Positions 24,699 through 36,497 of a stretch of DNA of 64,000 nt are shown one piece after another; position 1 is the first letter of the stretch; each line of letters opens with the position of its first letter. The translations under genes were made by a program, and so were the position numbers. The stretch comes from Polymorphobacter_B sp038225475. Lineage in GTDB: Bacteria > Pseudomonadota > Alphaproteobacteria > Sphingomonadales > Sphingomonadaceae. The notes under the pieces were generated by a model. That model did not search any database, was not told the origin of the DNA, and saw nothing but the letters and a program-made list of their open reading frames with translations. The stretch covers positions 124,001 to 188,000 of the forward strand of contig JBBRRA010000002.1 of the NCBI GenBank assembly GCA_038225475.1, written 5' to 3'.

Positions 24699-25823
24699 TC
24701 ACCGGACCGCACCGCCAGCCTTCAACGCCGCAATCCGCGCCGCGTCATACCCAAGCCCGCCAAGCACCGAATCGCTCGACGACGCTACGGTCATTGCCGG
24801 CGCATCGGTCGTGGTGACCGAATAGCGCGGCGCGGGTGCCGGCTGCATGACGCCGCCGGCTTGGATGAAGGTGCCGCGCGCGGCATTGTGAGGATGCGAC
24901 GGCGCTTCGGCCATGCTGAGCACCGGCGCGAAGCAAACGTCGGTCATCTCCATGTCGGCGCACCACGCGTCGCGCGTCCGCGTCTTGAACAGCGCGGTCA
25001 GCTTGGCCTTCAGCGGCCCCCAGCGCGTCGGATCCATCTGCGCATCGAAATCGCTGTCGTCGGCAAGCCCCGCGCGCGCGCGCAATTCGGCATAGAATTG
25101 CGGCTCGATCGACCCGATCGCGATGAACTTGCCGTCGCTGGTTTCATAGGTGTCATAAAAATGCGTGCCGGTGTCGAGCATGTTGACGCCGCGGTCGTCG
25201 GCCCAAGTACCGTTGGCGCGGAAGCCCCAGATCATGCTCATCAGCACTGCCGCGCCGTCGGTCATCGCGGCGTCGATGACCTGTCCGTCGCCGGTCTTCG
25301 ACGCGTGCAGCAGCGCTGCCAGCATGCCGAACGCCAGCATCATGCCGCCGCCGCCGAAATCGCCGACCATGTTGATCGGCGGCGTCGGTTTTTCGCCGGC
25401 GCGGCCATAGGCATGGAGCGCGCCCGCCAGCGCGATATAGTTGATGTCGTGCCCCGCCGACGCCGCATACGGGCCGAACTGCCCCCAGCCGGTCATCCGG
25501 CCATAGACCAGTCGCGGATTGTCGGCGCACAGCGCCTCGGGACCAAGGCCCAGCCGTTCCATCACGCCGGGGCGGAAGCCTTCGATCAGCCCGTCGGCCC
25601 CGCGCACCAGGTCGCGGACCACCGCGATGCCGTCGGGATTTTTGAGATCGACGCCGATCATCTGCCGCGACCGCAGCAGCGGGTCCTTTGCGTCGATGCG
25701 CGCGCCGGGACGGTCGACGCGGATCACCGTGGCCCCGTGGTCGGCGAGCATCATGCCCGCAAACGGCCCCGGGCCGATGCCGGCCATCTCGACGATGCGC
25801 AAGCCTGTAAGCGGACCGGCCAT
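24699..25823 (-). CDS. Alpha-methylacyl-CoA racemase (CaiB/BaiF family III CoA transferase fold)
   Basis: A 374-residue protein. PGPFAGMMLADHGATVIRVDR at the N-terminus is the CoA-binding strand-turn of the family. GHDINYIALAGALHAYGR and NMVGDFGGGGMMLAFGM carry the His and Asp that act as bases in alpha-methylacyl-CoA racemase, favouring racemase over CoA-transferase activity. ATG at 25823 has GGAGAAG eight bases upstream; a longer frame upstream lacks family similarity. It would interconvert (2R)- and (2S)-methylacyl-CoA before beta-oxidation of branched acids. Divergent from acnA. Confidence 0.88.
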   Translation of the reverse strand: MAGPLTGLRIVEMAGIGPGPFAGMMLADHGATVIRVDRPGARIDAKDPLLRSRQMIGVDLKNPDGIAVVRDLVRGADGLIEGFRPGVMERLGLGPEALCADNPRLVYGRMTGWGQFGPYAASAGHDINYIALAGALHAYGRAGEKPTPPINMVGDFGGGGMMLAFGMLAALLHASKTGDGQVIDAAMTDGAAVLMSMIWGFRANGTWADDRGVNMLDTGTHFYDTYETSDGKFIAIGSIEPQFYAELRARAGLADDSDFDAQMDPTRWGPLKAKLTALFKTRTRDAWCADMEMTDVCFAPVLSMAEAPSHPHNAARGTFIQAGGVMQPAPAPRYSVTTTDAPAMTVASSSDSVLGGLGYDAARIAALKAGGAVR

Positions 25824-25911
25824 GATCTTCTCCCCAAATGTGCGCGCATGACTAGCCCAGTGCGCCGTTCGTGCGCTAGAGCGTGCGGCAACCCGAATTG
25901 AGGAATGCGCC

Positions 25912-28593
<2,682 letters not shown>

Positions 28594-28695
28594 TAGCGCA
28601 GCCATTGGAGTGACTTGAAGGCGTCACGCAAAAATGTTTCGTTGTTAACCATGCACGCCCGGCAGGGGCGGTCGCGGGTGACGACAGGGACATTT

Positions 28696-29985
28696 ATGGC
28701 GAACAAGTTTTTTGCGTTGCTGGCCACCGCTGCGGCGCTGACATCGGCAGTTCCGGCAACCGCGCTGACGATCGTGCTCAACGATGCTGGCGGGTTCACC
28801 AACAATCAGGCCGCGCTCGACGACTTCCGCGCCGCTGCCGCTTATTGGCAGAGCGTCATCACCACCAATGTCACCGTCTACATCGATATCAGCCTCGCCT
28901 CGTTGCCGACGAACGTGCTTGGATCGACGAGCACGACGCAGACCAACCATGCCGTGCAGTTTGTCGAAAACCGGTTGAAGGCCGGCGCAAGCGCGTCGGC
29001 TGTCGATCAGACCGTCGTGGCCAACCTGCCGACGCTGGTCGCCTCGGCCGCGGGCACGGGCGGGATCAACGTCATCACGCCGGGATATACCGATGCCACC
29101 GCAGGCACCGGCATCGATACCAGCAAGGGCGTTTATGACACCGTCGGCTCGTTCACCACGGCGGGCGACGCGTCGAACGATAATAATAATATCTACATCG
29201 GCATGTCGACCGCCAACGCCAAGGCGCTCGGCTATACCTTTGTCGACGGCGCGTCGGATGCGTCGATCCAGTTCAGCTCGGACTTTGCGTTCGACTATAA
29301 CCCGCGCGACGGCATCGACCCGAACAAGCTCGATTTCGTCGGCGTGGCAACGCACGAGATCGGCCATGCGCTCGGCTTTTTGAGCGGCGTCGATGTGTAC
29401 GACGAACTCGGCACCGGCAGCCCCAACGCTTCGGCGAATTGCGGTACGACGGCGGCACCGTTGCTGTGCCAGAACCTGCCCGCGCAGCAATATTCGATCG
29501 GCGACGTGCTCGACCTGTTCCGGTTCAGCAACGACCCGAACAAGCTCAACGGCGGCAAGCCGACGCTCGACTGGACGACGGCAACCGATTCGTTCTTTTC
29601 GCTCGACGGCGGCAAGACGTCGCTCGCGCTCTATTCGACCGGTGCCTACACCGGCGACGGCAGCCAGGCTTCGCACTGGAAGGACAACCAGTATTTCCGC
29701 GGCACCCCCGGCTGCCCGATCGCCGGGCCATCGATCGGCATCATGGATCCGACCTTCGCGCCGTGCCAGGGCGGCATCATCAGCGCGATCGATCTTGCCG
29801 CGTTCGACGCGATCGGCTGGACGCTCAACGTCGATGCGCTGCAGAATCCGGCCTATGCGTTCACGACGGCGCAGGTCGCCGACCTCGTCCCCGAACCGTC
29901 GACCTGGGCGATGATGATCGTCGGTTTTGGCATGACGGGTGCCATGTGGCGCCGTGCCGCACAGGCCCGAAACGAATTCGTCTAG
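28696..29985 (+). CDS. Secreted PEP-CTERM zinc metalloprotease-like protein (NF038122 type)
   Basis: A 429-residue protein. A signal peptide (FFALLATAAALTSAVPATA) is followed by a metzincin-like domain with VATHEIGHALGFLSGVD (zinc ligands His220, His224, base Glu221), and a sorting tail VPEPSTWAMMIVGFGM then an Arg-containing end. The tail is the sphingomonad variant of PEP-CTERM, recognised by an exosortase/archaeosortase-type enzyme not encoded here. The protein is probably exported and sorted to the envelope. Many NF038122 proteins carry this HExxHxxGF motif but no substrate is known. ATG at 28696 is chosen for the signal peptide; in-frame upstream codons are weak. Confidence 0.85.
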   Translation: MANKFFALLATAAALTSAVPATALTIVLNDAGGFTNNQAALDDFRAAAAYWQSVITTNVTVYIDISLASLPTNVLGSTSTTQTNHAVQFVENRLKAGASASAVDQTVVANLPTLVASAAGTGGINVITPGYTDATAGTGIDTSKGVYDTVGSFTTAGDASNDNNNIYIGMSTANAKALGYTFVDGASDASIQFSSDFAFDYNPRDGIDPNKLDFVGVATHEIGHALGFLSGVDVYDELGTGSPNASANCGTTAAPLLCQNLPAQQYSIGDVLDLFRFSNDPNKLNGGKPTLDWTTATDSFFSLDGGKTSLALYSTGAYTGDGSQASHWKDNQYFRGTPGCPIAGPSIGIMDPTFAPCQGGIISAIDLAAFDAIGWTLNVDALQNPAYAFTTAQVADLVPEPSTWAMMIVGFGMTGAMWRRAAQARNEFV

Positions 29986-30082
29986 GTGTTGCAGATCGGC
30001 AACATAAAATAATTGGTTAACAAAATGAGATAGTCGAGCCTTGCCAAAGGGTCGCGTTCGGCATTCCATCCGACTCAACGCG

Positions 30083-30100
30083 CTGTGAGCATTGTCACAG
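30083..30100. promoter_or_regulatory. CRP/FNR-type palindrome upstream of the second PEP-CTERM gene
   Basis: CTGTGA-GCATTG-TCACAG is a perfect 6+6 inverted repeat containing TGTGA-N6-TCACA, the half-site spacing of CRP-family operators. It ends 20 bp before the ATG of the downstream gene, so a bound regulator would more likely repress or overlap the start region than act as a distant activator. Confidence 0.6.
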
Positions 30101-30120
30101 CCGCAGTTGAGGGGACTATC

Positions 30121-31800
30121 ATGCGTACGAAGGTTGTTTTTGGCGGGCTGACGATTGCGTTGCTCGTATCCACATCGGCGTTCGCGCAGGTCAAAGACCC
30201 CAGCTATCTCGAATATGACGGCGGCTCGACGCTGCTCACGGGCACGTCGTTCGACGGCGGTGTTTCGGCTGCCGGCCCGCGGGCAACGCTGACCGGTACC
30301 GGCGGATCGGTGCTGCAGGTGTTTCAGGGCATCACGCAATATGATGCTGCTGCGTTGTCGCGCAATTTCATCCCGCCCGACACGATGGGTGCGGTCGGGA
30401 CGACGCAGTTCGTCGAAATCCTGAACGGTGCGGTTGCGGTTTACAACAAGTCGAACGGGTCGGTTGCCAGCCTGCAGTCCGACGTCGCCTTCTGGGCGGC
30501 GGCCGGCCAAACCGGCACGCAGGGCGATCCGCGCATCCTGTTCAACGCCTCGCTCAATCGCTGGGTGGCGACGGCATTCGGCAATAGCGTGTCCGACATT
30601 CAGATCGCGGTTTCCAACACCGCCGATGCCACCGGAGGCTGGACCTCGACGAAATTCACGGGCTATGCCGGGTCAGGCTTCGGCGGCGGCATCGCCGACT
30701 ATGCGACGCTCGCGATGGACAAGAACGCGATTTATATCGGTACCAACGACTTCGGCAACGCTTCGGCAACGGCGACGTCGGCAAGCTTTCAGGGCACCAC
30801 GCTCAACGTCATTCCGCTGAGCGATGTCTTCCACGCCGGGGGGCCGGTCGCGACCAACAACGTGCAGTTCTTCACCGCCTATACCGGCGGCGCGACCGAC
30901 GATTACACGCGCGGCTTCGCCATTCAGGGCGTCAACAACAGCGACCGTGCCGGCACGACCGGACGGACACTGTCGGTATCGTTCCAGGCGAACGCGCTGA
31001 CCAGCTATGACATTACCAACGCCGGCACAGCATCGACCGCGCGTGGTACCGCGACCGATTTCATCGCAGTTTCGGACTATCAAGCCAATGGCGCGGCGCG
31101 GCAGCCGAGCGGCTTCAACGGGGTATCATCGCGGATCATCGATGCAGGCGACGACCGCGTCGGATCGAGCGTCACCGAAGTCAACGGCCGGATCTATGCC
31201 GTCCACACCGTCACGCCGATCGGCAGCAACTACACGGTGGTGCGCTATAGCGTCGTCGATGCCGTGACCAAGACCATCCTGTCCGAAGGCGATATTGGCA
31301 CGGCAGGCCACGATTATTATTACGGCTCGATTGCGGTCAACGCCTTTGGCCAGGTCGTTATCTCGTACGATCGTTCGGGTGCCGGTGCGGACGGGGCGAT
31401 CACCGTCATGGCACGGACGTTCGACACCACATCGACCGGCGGGCTTACCCCGACCAGCGCCGAACTGACGATCAAGGTCAGCGACGTCAACGACTATCAC
31501 AACGGCAGCACCGAGCTTCTGGCACCTGCCGGTCGTCAGCGCTGGGGCGACTACAGCGCGATCACCGTCGATCCCACCGACCCCAACAAATTCTGGCTGG
31601 TCGGTGAATATGCGACCTTCTGGAACAACCCGGCCGGTGGGCACCCCACCGGTTCGGGCGGCTCGCGCTGGGCCACCGTGATTGCCGAGATTCAGGCCGA
31701 TGCGGTTCCCGAGCCGGCGACCTGGGCGATGATGATCGTTGGTTTCGGCATGGTCGGTGCGGCCGCGCGCCGCCGTCGTCCGGCTGCGCTCACCGCCTGA
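30121..31800 (+). CDS. Secreted PEP-CTERM protein, probable beta-propeller
   Basis: A 559-residue exported protein. The signal peptide is followed by a repetitive Gly/Thr/Ser-rich region with PPDTMGAVGTTQFVEILNG and further strands such as QGDPRILFNASLNRWVATAF, suggestive of a beta-propeller. It ends in VPEPATWAMMIVGFGMVGAA and an Arg-rich cytoplasmic tail, the same sorting signal as the preceding gene. No catalytic motif is obvious. ATG with GAGGGG seven bases upstream. A CRP-like site precedes it and a strong terminator follows, so it is its own transcription unit, separate from the preceding metalloprotease by 135 bp. Confidence 0.82.
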   Translation: MRTKVVFGGLTIALLVSTSAFAQVKDPSYLEYDGGSTLLTGTSFDGGVSAAGPRATLTGTGGSVLQVFQGITQYDAAALSRNFIPPDTMGAVGTTQFVEILNGAVAVYNKSNGSVASLQSDVAFWAAAGQTGTQGDPRILFNASLNRWVATAFGNSVSDIQIAVSNTADATGGWTSTKFTGYAGSGFGGGIADYATLAMDKNAIYIGTNDFGNASATATSASFQGTTLNVIPLSDVFHAGGPVATNNVQFFTAYTGGATDDYTRGFAIQGVNNSDRAGTTGRTLSVSFQANALTSYDITNAGTASTARGTATDFIAVSDYQANGAARQPSGFNGVSSRIIDAGDDRVGSSVTEVNGRIYAVHTVTPIGSNYTVVRYSVVDAVTKTILSEGDIGTAGHDYYYGSIAVNAFGQVVISYDRSGAGADGAITVMARTFDTTSTGGLTPTSAELTIKVSDVNDYHNGSTELLAPAGRQRWGDYSAITVDPTDPNKFWLVGEYATFWNNPAGGHPTGSGGSRWATVIAEIQADAVPEPATWAMMIVGFGMVGAAARRRRPAALTA

Positions 31801-31817
31801 TTTCAGCACGATCAACG

Positions 31818-31851
31818 CGGCGGCGCGGGGGAAGTCCTGCGCCGCCGTTTT
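31818..31851 (+). terminator. Rho-independent terminator after the second PEP-CTERM gene
   Basis: A 9 bp perfect GC stem (31818-31826 with 31839-31847) and a 12-base loop are followed by TTTT at 31848-31851. It lies 17 bp after the stop codon. Confidence 0.75.
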
Positions 31852-31900
31852 GCTGTCGGTCGCGGCTGTGCGATAGTTAGCCACCGGCGGAGGAACGCGA

Positions 31901-32266
31901 ATGGCGATGACTGTCCTATGGGCCGCAATGATTGCCGCAGCGCCGCTCACCGGCGTTTGGGGCGGGCCGCAGGTGCGGCTGCTGCTGACCGCCACCGGCG
32001 GTACGATGGCGACCGGGTGCGCCGAACTGGCGCTGGCCGCACCGATCATCCCGTCGCCGCATGGCCACTTCAAGATCGGCGGCACGCAGCAGCTGTTGCG
32101 CCCCGGGCCGCAGCGTGCCGATGCGCCGCCGCCGACGACCGCCGCGCAGATCGAGGGGAATATCGTCGGCACTGTGATGACGCTGACCGTATCTGCGCAA
32201 GGCGAAGCGCCGCAGACCTATCAGCTCGACGCAGGCCGCGAGGGCAAGCTGGTGCGCTGCCTTTAG
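31901..32266 (+). CDS. Conserved hypothetical exported protein
   Basis: A 121-residue protein with a short hydrophobic N-terminus (TVLWAAMIAAAPLTG) that may be a signal peptide. Its domain has GVWGGPQVRLLLTATGGTMATGCAE and a late EGNIVGTVMTLTV segment, giving the pattern of a small lipocalin/META-like beta-barrel. I do not recognise a named family. GGAGG lies nine bases before the ATG. The end overlaps the convergent HAD gene by 4 bp. Confidence 0.7.
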   Translation: MAMTVLWAAMIAAAPLTGVWGGPQVRLLLTATGGTMATGCAELALAAPIIPSPHGHFKIGGTQQLLRPGPQRADAPPPTTAAQIEGNIVGTVMTLTVSAQGEAPQTYQLDAGREGKLVRCL

Positions 32267-32919
32267 CGCCAGTCGGCGATCCGCCAGCCGCGCGCCGTCG
32301 CCAATCGCCGCAGCGCCGGGGACGGGCACACCGCGACCGCCTCGTCGGCACGTTCGAACAGCGGCGCGTCCGACACATGGTCCGAATAAAACCGCATCGG
32401 TGCATGCGGGCGCGACTCCAGCCACGCCGCAACGCGCGCCGCCTTGGCCGCGCCATAGCAATTCGCGCCTGCCACGCGCGGCCGCAACGTGTCGCCGTCC
32501 CAGATCGACTCGGTTGCCAGCACCGCGTCGAACCCCAGCGCGGCCGCAATCGCATCGACATAATAGGCATAGGATGCCGTCGCGAGCACCAGTGTGCGCC
32601 CCTCGGCACGGTCGGCGGCCAGCTGCACGACTGCTCCCGGCCACAGCCCGCTCGCGACCGTGACCGCCGCAAACGCCGCTGCGCGCCGCGCCACGGTGGC
32701 CCGCGCGCACCCAGGCCCCATCAGCAGCGCCTGCGCCAGTTGCTTCAGCCGGGTCCGATCGAGCAGCCGCAGCGCATAGCCGAGCGCTGCCACCCCAAGC
32801 AGCGGCAGCAGCGCCAGCCGCCACGGCGCCTCGGCACGCGCGTAAAACACCAGCCACGCCAGCAGCGTCGCGCGCCGCGTGATGGTTTTGTCCATGTCGT
32901 AGAGCGCAATCGACGTCAT
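32263..32919 (-). CDS. HAD-superfamily IB phosphatase/hydrolase
   Basis: A 218-residue HAD hydrolase. Motif I is ALYDMDKTIT, motif II LATASYAYY and motif III VGD-like acidic cluster near the end is replaced by RFYSDHVSDAPLF, in which SDHVSDxPLF is the subfamily IB form. Three hydrophobic residues blocks around 20-50 are the helical cap. IB members include phosphoserine and lysophospholipid phosphatases. The substrate here is unknown. ATG at 32919 is chosen from the motif position. Divergent from the Mla-type operon. Confidence 0.82.
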   Translation of the reverse strand: MTSIALYDMDKTITRRATLLAWLVFYARAEAPWRLALLPLLGVAALGYALRLLDRTRLKQLAQALLMGPGCARATVARRAAAFAAVTVASGLWPGAVVQLAADRAEGRTLVLATASYAYYVDAIAAALGFDAVLATESIWDGDTLRPRVAGANCYGAAKAARVAAWLESRPHAPMRFYSDHVSDAPLFERADEAVAVCPSPALRRLATARGWRIADWR

Positions 32920-33020
32920 CGCCTGTCGATGGCGCGTGGCGCGCGGCCATGCAACTGTTACGGAGGTTAACCGTTGGGGGCTTGCCCAACATGAACCAAT
33001 CTCGCACACCTTAAGGCACG

Positions 33021-34151
33021 ATGGACAGCGCCACGCTCGATCTCGACGACGCGGGTACCGGTGAGCGCACCTTGCGCCTTGCCGGGCCGCTTACGATTGC
33101 CGGGATCGGGTCGATCGCGGCGCAGATCGACGCGCTGCGCCCCGACGGGCGGCCGTTGGCAATCGACCTTGGCAAGGTCGAGCATTTCGACACCATCGGT
33201 GCGTGGTTGGTGCACCGGCTGTCGCGCGACTGGGCCGCGGCCGGGCAGCAGGTCCGCGTCGACGGGGCGTCGCCCGGCGCGCAGCGGCTGATCGACGAAG
33301 TTGCGGCAAACGACGCGCCCCCCGCCGAACTGCCGCCTGCCCCCGGCCGCATCGCACGCCAGCTCGAACTGATCGGGCGCGGACTGATCGGGTCGGTCCA
33401 CACGCTCGGCGCGTTCCTCGGCTTCCTTGGCATGACGCTGGTGACGCTGTTTCAAAGCCTGTTCGAACGGCGGCCGCTGCGCTGGAATGCCGTGGTGCAT
33501 CAGCTCGAAGTCGTCGGCGTCAACGCGCTCGGCATCGTCGGGCTGCTGTCGTTCCTCGTCGGCATCGTGCTCGCACAGCAAGGCGCGGTGCAGCTGCAGC
33601 AGTTCGGCGCGGACGTGTTCGTCGTCAATCTGATCGGCCGATCGGTGTTTCGCGAACTCGGCATCCTGCTCACGGCAATCATGGTCGCGGGCCGGTCGGG
33701 ATCGGCGTTCGCCGCGCAGATCGGGTCGATGAAGCTCAATCAGGAAATCGACGCGATGGCATCGATCGGCATGTCGCCGATCGAGGTGCTGGTGCTGCCT
33801 CGGCTGATTGCGATGATGGTCATGATGACGCTGCTCGGCTTTTACGGATCGATGATGGCGGTGCTCGGCGGCGGGCTGTTCTGCTGGGTGTCGCTCGGCA
33901 TCCCGCCGGTCAGCTTTGTCGAGCGCATCCGCGATGTCGTGCCGCTGTCCGATCTGGTGATCGGCACGGTCAAGGCCCCGGTATTCGGCGTCATCATCGC
34001 GGTGACCGGCTGTTTTCAGGGCATGCAGGTCACCGGCAACGCCGAATCGGTCGGCCTGCGGACCACCGCAGCGGTGGTGCAGTCGATCTTCCTCGTCATC
34101 GTGCTCGATGCGTTCTTTGCGGTGTTCTTCACCGCGCTGGGCTTCGTATGA
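33021..34151 (+). CDS. mlaE: MlaE-type ABC transporter permease with N-terminal STAS domain
   Basis: A 376-residue protein. Residues 1-100 resemble a STAS domain (GPLTIAGIGSIAAQIDAL, LDLGKVEHFDTIGAWL-like) fused to an MlaE permease with five or six membrane helices and GRSGSAFAAQIGSMKLNQEIDAM, the family core that contacts the ATPase. The Mla system moves phospholipids between inner and outer membrane. STAS-MlaE fusions are common in alphaproteobacteria, unlike the separate MlaB of E. coli. First gene of a four-gene operon with 1-4 bp overlaps. Confidence 0.92.
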   Translation: MDSATLDLDDAGTGERTLRLAGPLTIAGIGSIAAQIDALRPDGRPLAIDLGKVEHFDTIGAWLVHRLSRDWAAAGQQVRVDGASPGAQRLIDEVAANDAPPAELPPAPGRIARQLELIGRGLIGSVHTLGAFLGFLGMTLVTLFQSLFERRPLRWNAVVHQLEVVGVNALGIVGLLSFLVGIVLAQQGAVQLQQFGADVFVVNLIGRSVFRELGILLTAIMVAGRSGSAFAAQIGSMKLNQEIDAMASIGMSPIEVLVLPRLIAMMVMMTLLGFYGSMMAVLGGGLFCWVSLGIPPVSFVERIRDVVPLSDLVIGTVKAPVFGVIIAVTGCFQGMQVTGNAESVGLRTTAAVVQSIFLVIVLDAFFAVFFTALGFV

Positions 34152-34933
34152 GCGACGCCGACATTGTCATCCGCGTTTCCGGGCTGCAGAACAGCTTTGG
34201 CGAGCAGGTCGTCCACAAGGACGTCAATATCGAGGTGCGCGCCGGTGAGATCCTCGGTGTCGTCGGCGGGTCGGGAACCGGTAAATCGGTGTTGATGCGC
34301 TCGATCCTCGGGTTGCAAACGCCCGATGCGGGTGAAATCGAGGTGTTCGGCGAGCGCGTCGATGCGCTCGACGATGCGCAGGCGAAGGATTTGCGCCGCC
34401 GCTGGGGCGTGCTGTTCCAGGACGGCGCGCTGTTTTCATCGCTGACCGTCACCGAGAATATCGAGGTGCCGATGCGCGAATTCTATGCGCTGCCGCCCGA
34501 ACTGATGGATCAGATCGCCGGCTACAAGATCGCGATGGTCGGGCTGCCGCCGCTGGCCGGGCCGAAGCTGCCGTCGGAATTGTCGGGCGGGATGCGCAAG
34601 CGCGCCGGTCTGGCGCGCGCGCTGGCGCTCGATCCGGCGCTGCTGTTTCTCGACGAACCGACCGCCGGGCTCGACCCGATCGGCGCGGCGGCATTCGACA
34701 CGCTGATCAAGACATTGCGCGACACGATGCAGTTCACCGTGTTCCTGATCACGCACGACCTTGATACGCTGCATGCAATTTGCGACCGGATCGCGGTGAT
34801 CGCCGACGGCGTCGTACTGACTGTCGGAACGATTCCGGAACTATTGGCGTTCGACCATCCGTGGGTGCAGGAATATTTCCGGGGGCCGCGCGGTCGCGCA
34901 GCGCTCGGGGCCGAGATCAAGGACGACGTCTAG
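34148..34933 (+). CDS. mlaF: MlaF-type ABC transporter ATPase
   Basis: A 261-residue ABC ATPase. Walker A is GGSGTGKSV, signature LSGGMRKRAGLARAL, Walker B LLFLDEPTAGLDPIG and the H-loop His in FLITHDLDT. It powers the MlaE permease. ATG 34148 overlaps the permease stop (ATGA). The reading frame stays open far upstream inside mlaE in an alternative frame; that part is not coding. Confidence 0.95.
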   Translation: MSDADIVIRVSGLQNSFGEQVVHKDVNIEVRAGEILGVVGGSGTGKSVLMRSILGLQTPDAGEIEVFGERVDALDDAQAKDLRRRWGVLFQDGALFSSLTVTENIEVPMREFYALPPELMDQIAGYKIAMVGLPPLAGPKLPSELSGGMRKRAGLARALALDPALLFLDEPTAGLDPIGAAAFDTLIKTLRDTMQFTVFLITHDLDTLHAICDRIAVIADGVVLTVGTIPELLAFDHPWVQEYFRGPRGRAALGAEIKDDV

Positions 34934-35901
34934 TGGAAACGCGCAGTTCCTATGTGCTGGTTGGTGCCATTACACTTGGCATTACGCTCGCACTGTTTGC
35001 CATGGTGCTGTGGCTGGCGCGCTTTTCGGGCGCCGAGAAGCATCAGTTCGACATCTTCTTCAAACAGTCGGTCAGCGGGCTCGTCGTCGGTAGCGCGGTG
35101 GCATTCAAGGGCGTTCCGGTCGGTCAGATCAAGCAGATCGCGCTGCTGCCAAAAACCCCCGACGCGGTGCGCGTCCGCATCGAAGTCGGCGCCGATGTGC
35201 CAATCCTGCAGGGGACCACGGCGGGCATCGAGGGCGTCGGCTTCACCGGCGTCAGCCAGATCCAGCTGCTCGGCGCGATCACCGGGGCCGATCCGATTGC
35301 CGAGGAGGGGCCGTTCGGCGTGCCGGTCATCCCGCAGCGCGCCGGTGCGCTGGGGCAGCTGCTCGCGACCGCGCCCGAGTTGCTCAACCATCTTTCGGAT
35401 TTAACCAACAATCTCAACAAGCTGCTCAATGACCAAAACCGCGCGTCGATCGGCGGTATCCTCCACAACACCGACCGGCTGACCAACGCGCTCGCCGACC
35501 GGGGCCCCGAAATTGCCGCGACGATCGCCGAGACGCGCCAAACGCTGCAGGCGGCGACCAAGGCAGCAGCGTCGCTATCGGCACTCGCCGTGCATACCGA
35601 CGAGCTCGTCACCACCGACGGCAAGCCGCTGGTCGCCGACCTGCGTGCCACCGTCGCGCATGCCAATACCGCGCTCGCCAAGATCGAAGGCGTCGTGTCG
35701 AGCGCGCAGCCCGGCATCAACACGCTGACCACGCAGACATTGCCCGAAACCGGCCAGTTGATCCGCGACCTGCGCGACGTGACCGGCCAGCTCGGCGCGC
35801 TTGCCGCCAAGCTCGATCAGGATCCGGCGGGCGCGCTGATCGGCGGGCGGCGGCTCCCCGAATATGCCGGCGACGGTCCGAAGAAAAAGAAGGGCAAGTA
35901 A
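34933..35901 (+). CDS. mlaD: MlaD/MCE-family substrate-binding protein
   Basis: A 322-residue MCE protein. An N-terminal membrane anchor (YVLVGAITLGITLALFAMVLW) precedes the MCE domain with SGLVVGSAVAFKGVPVGQIKQI and GIEGVGFTGVSQIQL. A helical C-terminal region and the Lys-rich tail KKKKGK follow. MCE proteins form hexameric rings that channel lipids through the periplasm. GTG start overlaps the mlaF stop by one base. Confidence 0.92.
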   Translation: METRSSYVLVGAITLGITLALFAMVLWLARFSGAEKHQFDIFFKQSVSGLVVGSAVAFKGVPVGQIKQIALLPKTPDAVRVRIEVGADVPILQGTTAGIEGVGFTGVSQIQLLGAITGADPIAEEGPFGVPVIPQRAGALGQLLATAPELLNHLSDLTNNLNKLLNDQNRASIGGILHNTDRLTNALADRGPEIAATIAETRQTLQAATKAAASLSALAVHTDELVTTDGKPLVADLRATVAHANTALAKIEGVVSSAQPGINTLTTQTLPETGQLIRDLRDVTGQLGALAAKLDQDPAGALIGGRRLPEYAGDGPKKKKGK

Positions 35902-36497
35902 TGCGCGCATTTCCCCTGCTGCTGCTGGCGCTGGTCACGGGCTGCGGTCCGCTGGTGCAGATCGGCGGCAACGACAAGCCGCCCGCGTCGCTGATGACGC
36001 TGCGCGCGACCGCGATGCCGCCCCCGACGCAGGCGACGTACGACCGAACGCGGGCCGTGCTCGTGCTGGTCCCGGCGGCCACCGGCGCGCTGCAGACGCT
36101 GCGCGTGCCGGTCACTACCAGCAACACCAGCCTCGCCTATCTGACCGGCGCGACCTGGGCCGAACAGCCCAACAAGCAGCTGCAGCATGTGCTCGCCGAT
36201 ACGCTCGACGCGCATGGCATCGTTACGCTCGATCCCCGGCAGGCGCCGCTCGCGCCGGGCCGCACGCTGACCGGCACGCTGATGGAATGCAGCCTCGACG
36301 TCCGCGACCCCGGCCATATCGTCGTGCGCGTGCGCTATGACGCGGTGCTGTCGACCAACAGCGGCGGCCCGCAGGCGGTGCGCCGCTTCGATGCCAGCGA
36401 GCCGGTAGCGAGCCAGACGCCCGAAGTGGTCGCAGTCGCGCTCAACGCCGCCGCCAACCGGCTCGCCGGCGACGTCGCGGAATGGGTCAAGCCGTAG
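35901..36497 (+). CDS. ABC-type transport auxiliary lipoprotein (PqiC/LptE-like)
   Basis: A 198-residue lipoprotein. Signal MRAFPLLLLALVTGCG gives a lipobox with Cys15. The mature part has the ABC_trans_aux pattern: VLVLVPAATGALQTLRVPV, SLAYLTGATWAEQPNKQLQHVLADTL and later MECSLDVRDPG. It probably docks an outer-membrane partner to the Mla-type complex. Overlaps mlaD by one base and ends 11 bp inside the convergent DUF3291-like gene. Confidence 0.86.
   Translation: MRAFPLLLLALVTGCGPLVQIGGNDKPPASLMTLRATAMPPPTQATYDRTRAVLVLVPAATGALQTLRVPVTTSNTSLAYLTGATWAEQPNKQLQHVLADTLDAHGIVTLDPRQAPLAPGRTLTGTLMECSLDVRDPGHIVVRVRYDAVLSTNSGGPQAVRRFDASEPVASQTPEVVAVALNAAANRLAGDVAEWVKP

Noticed and set aside
23505..25901. 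798-codon open frame antisense to dgt and the racemase
   Set aside because: Crosses two real genes in antisense and has no recognisable motif.
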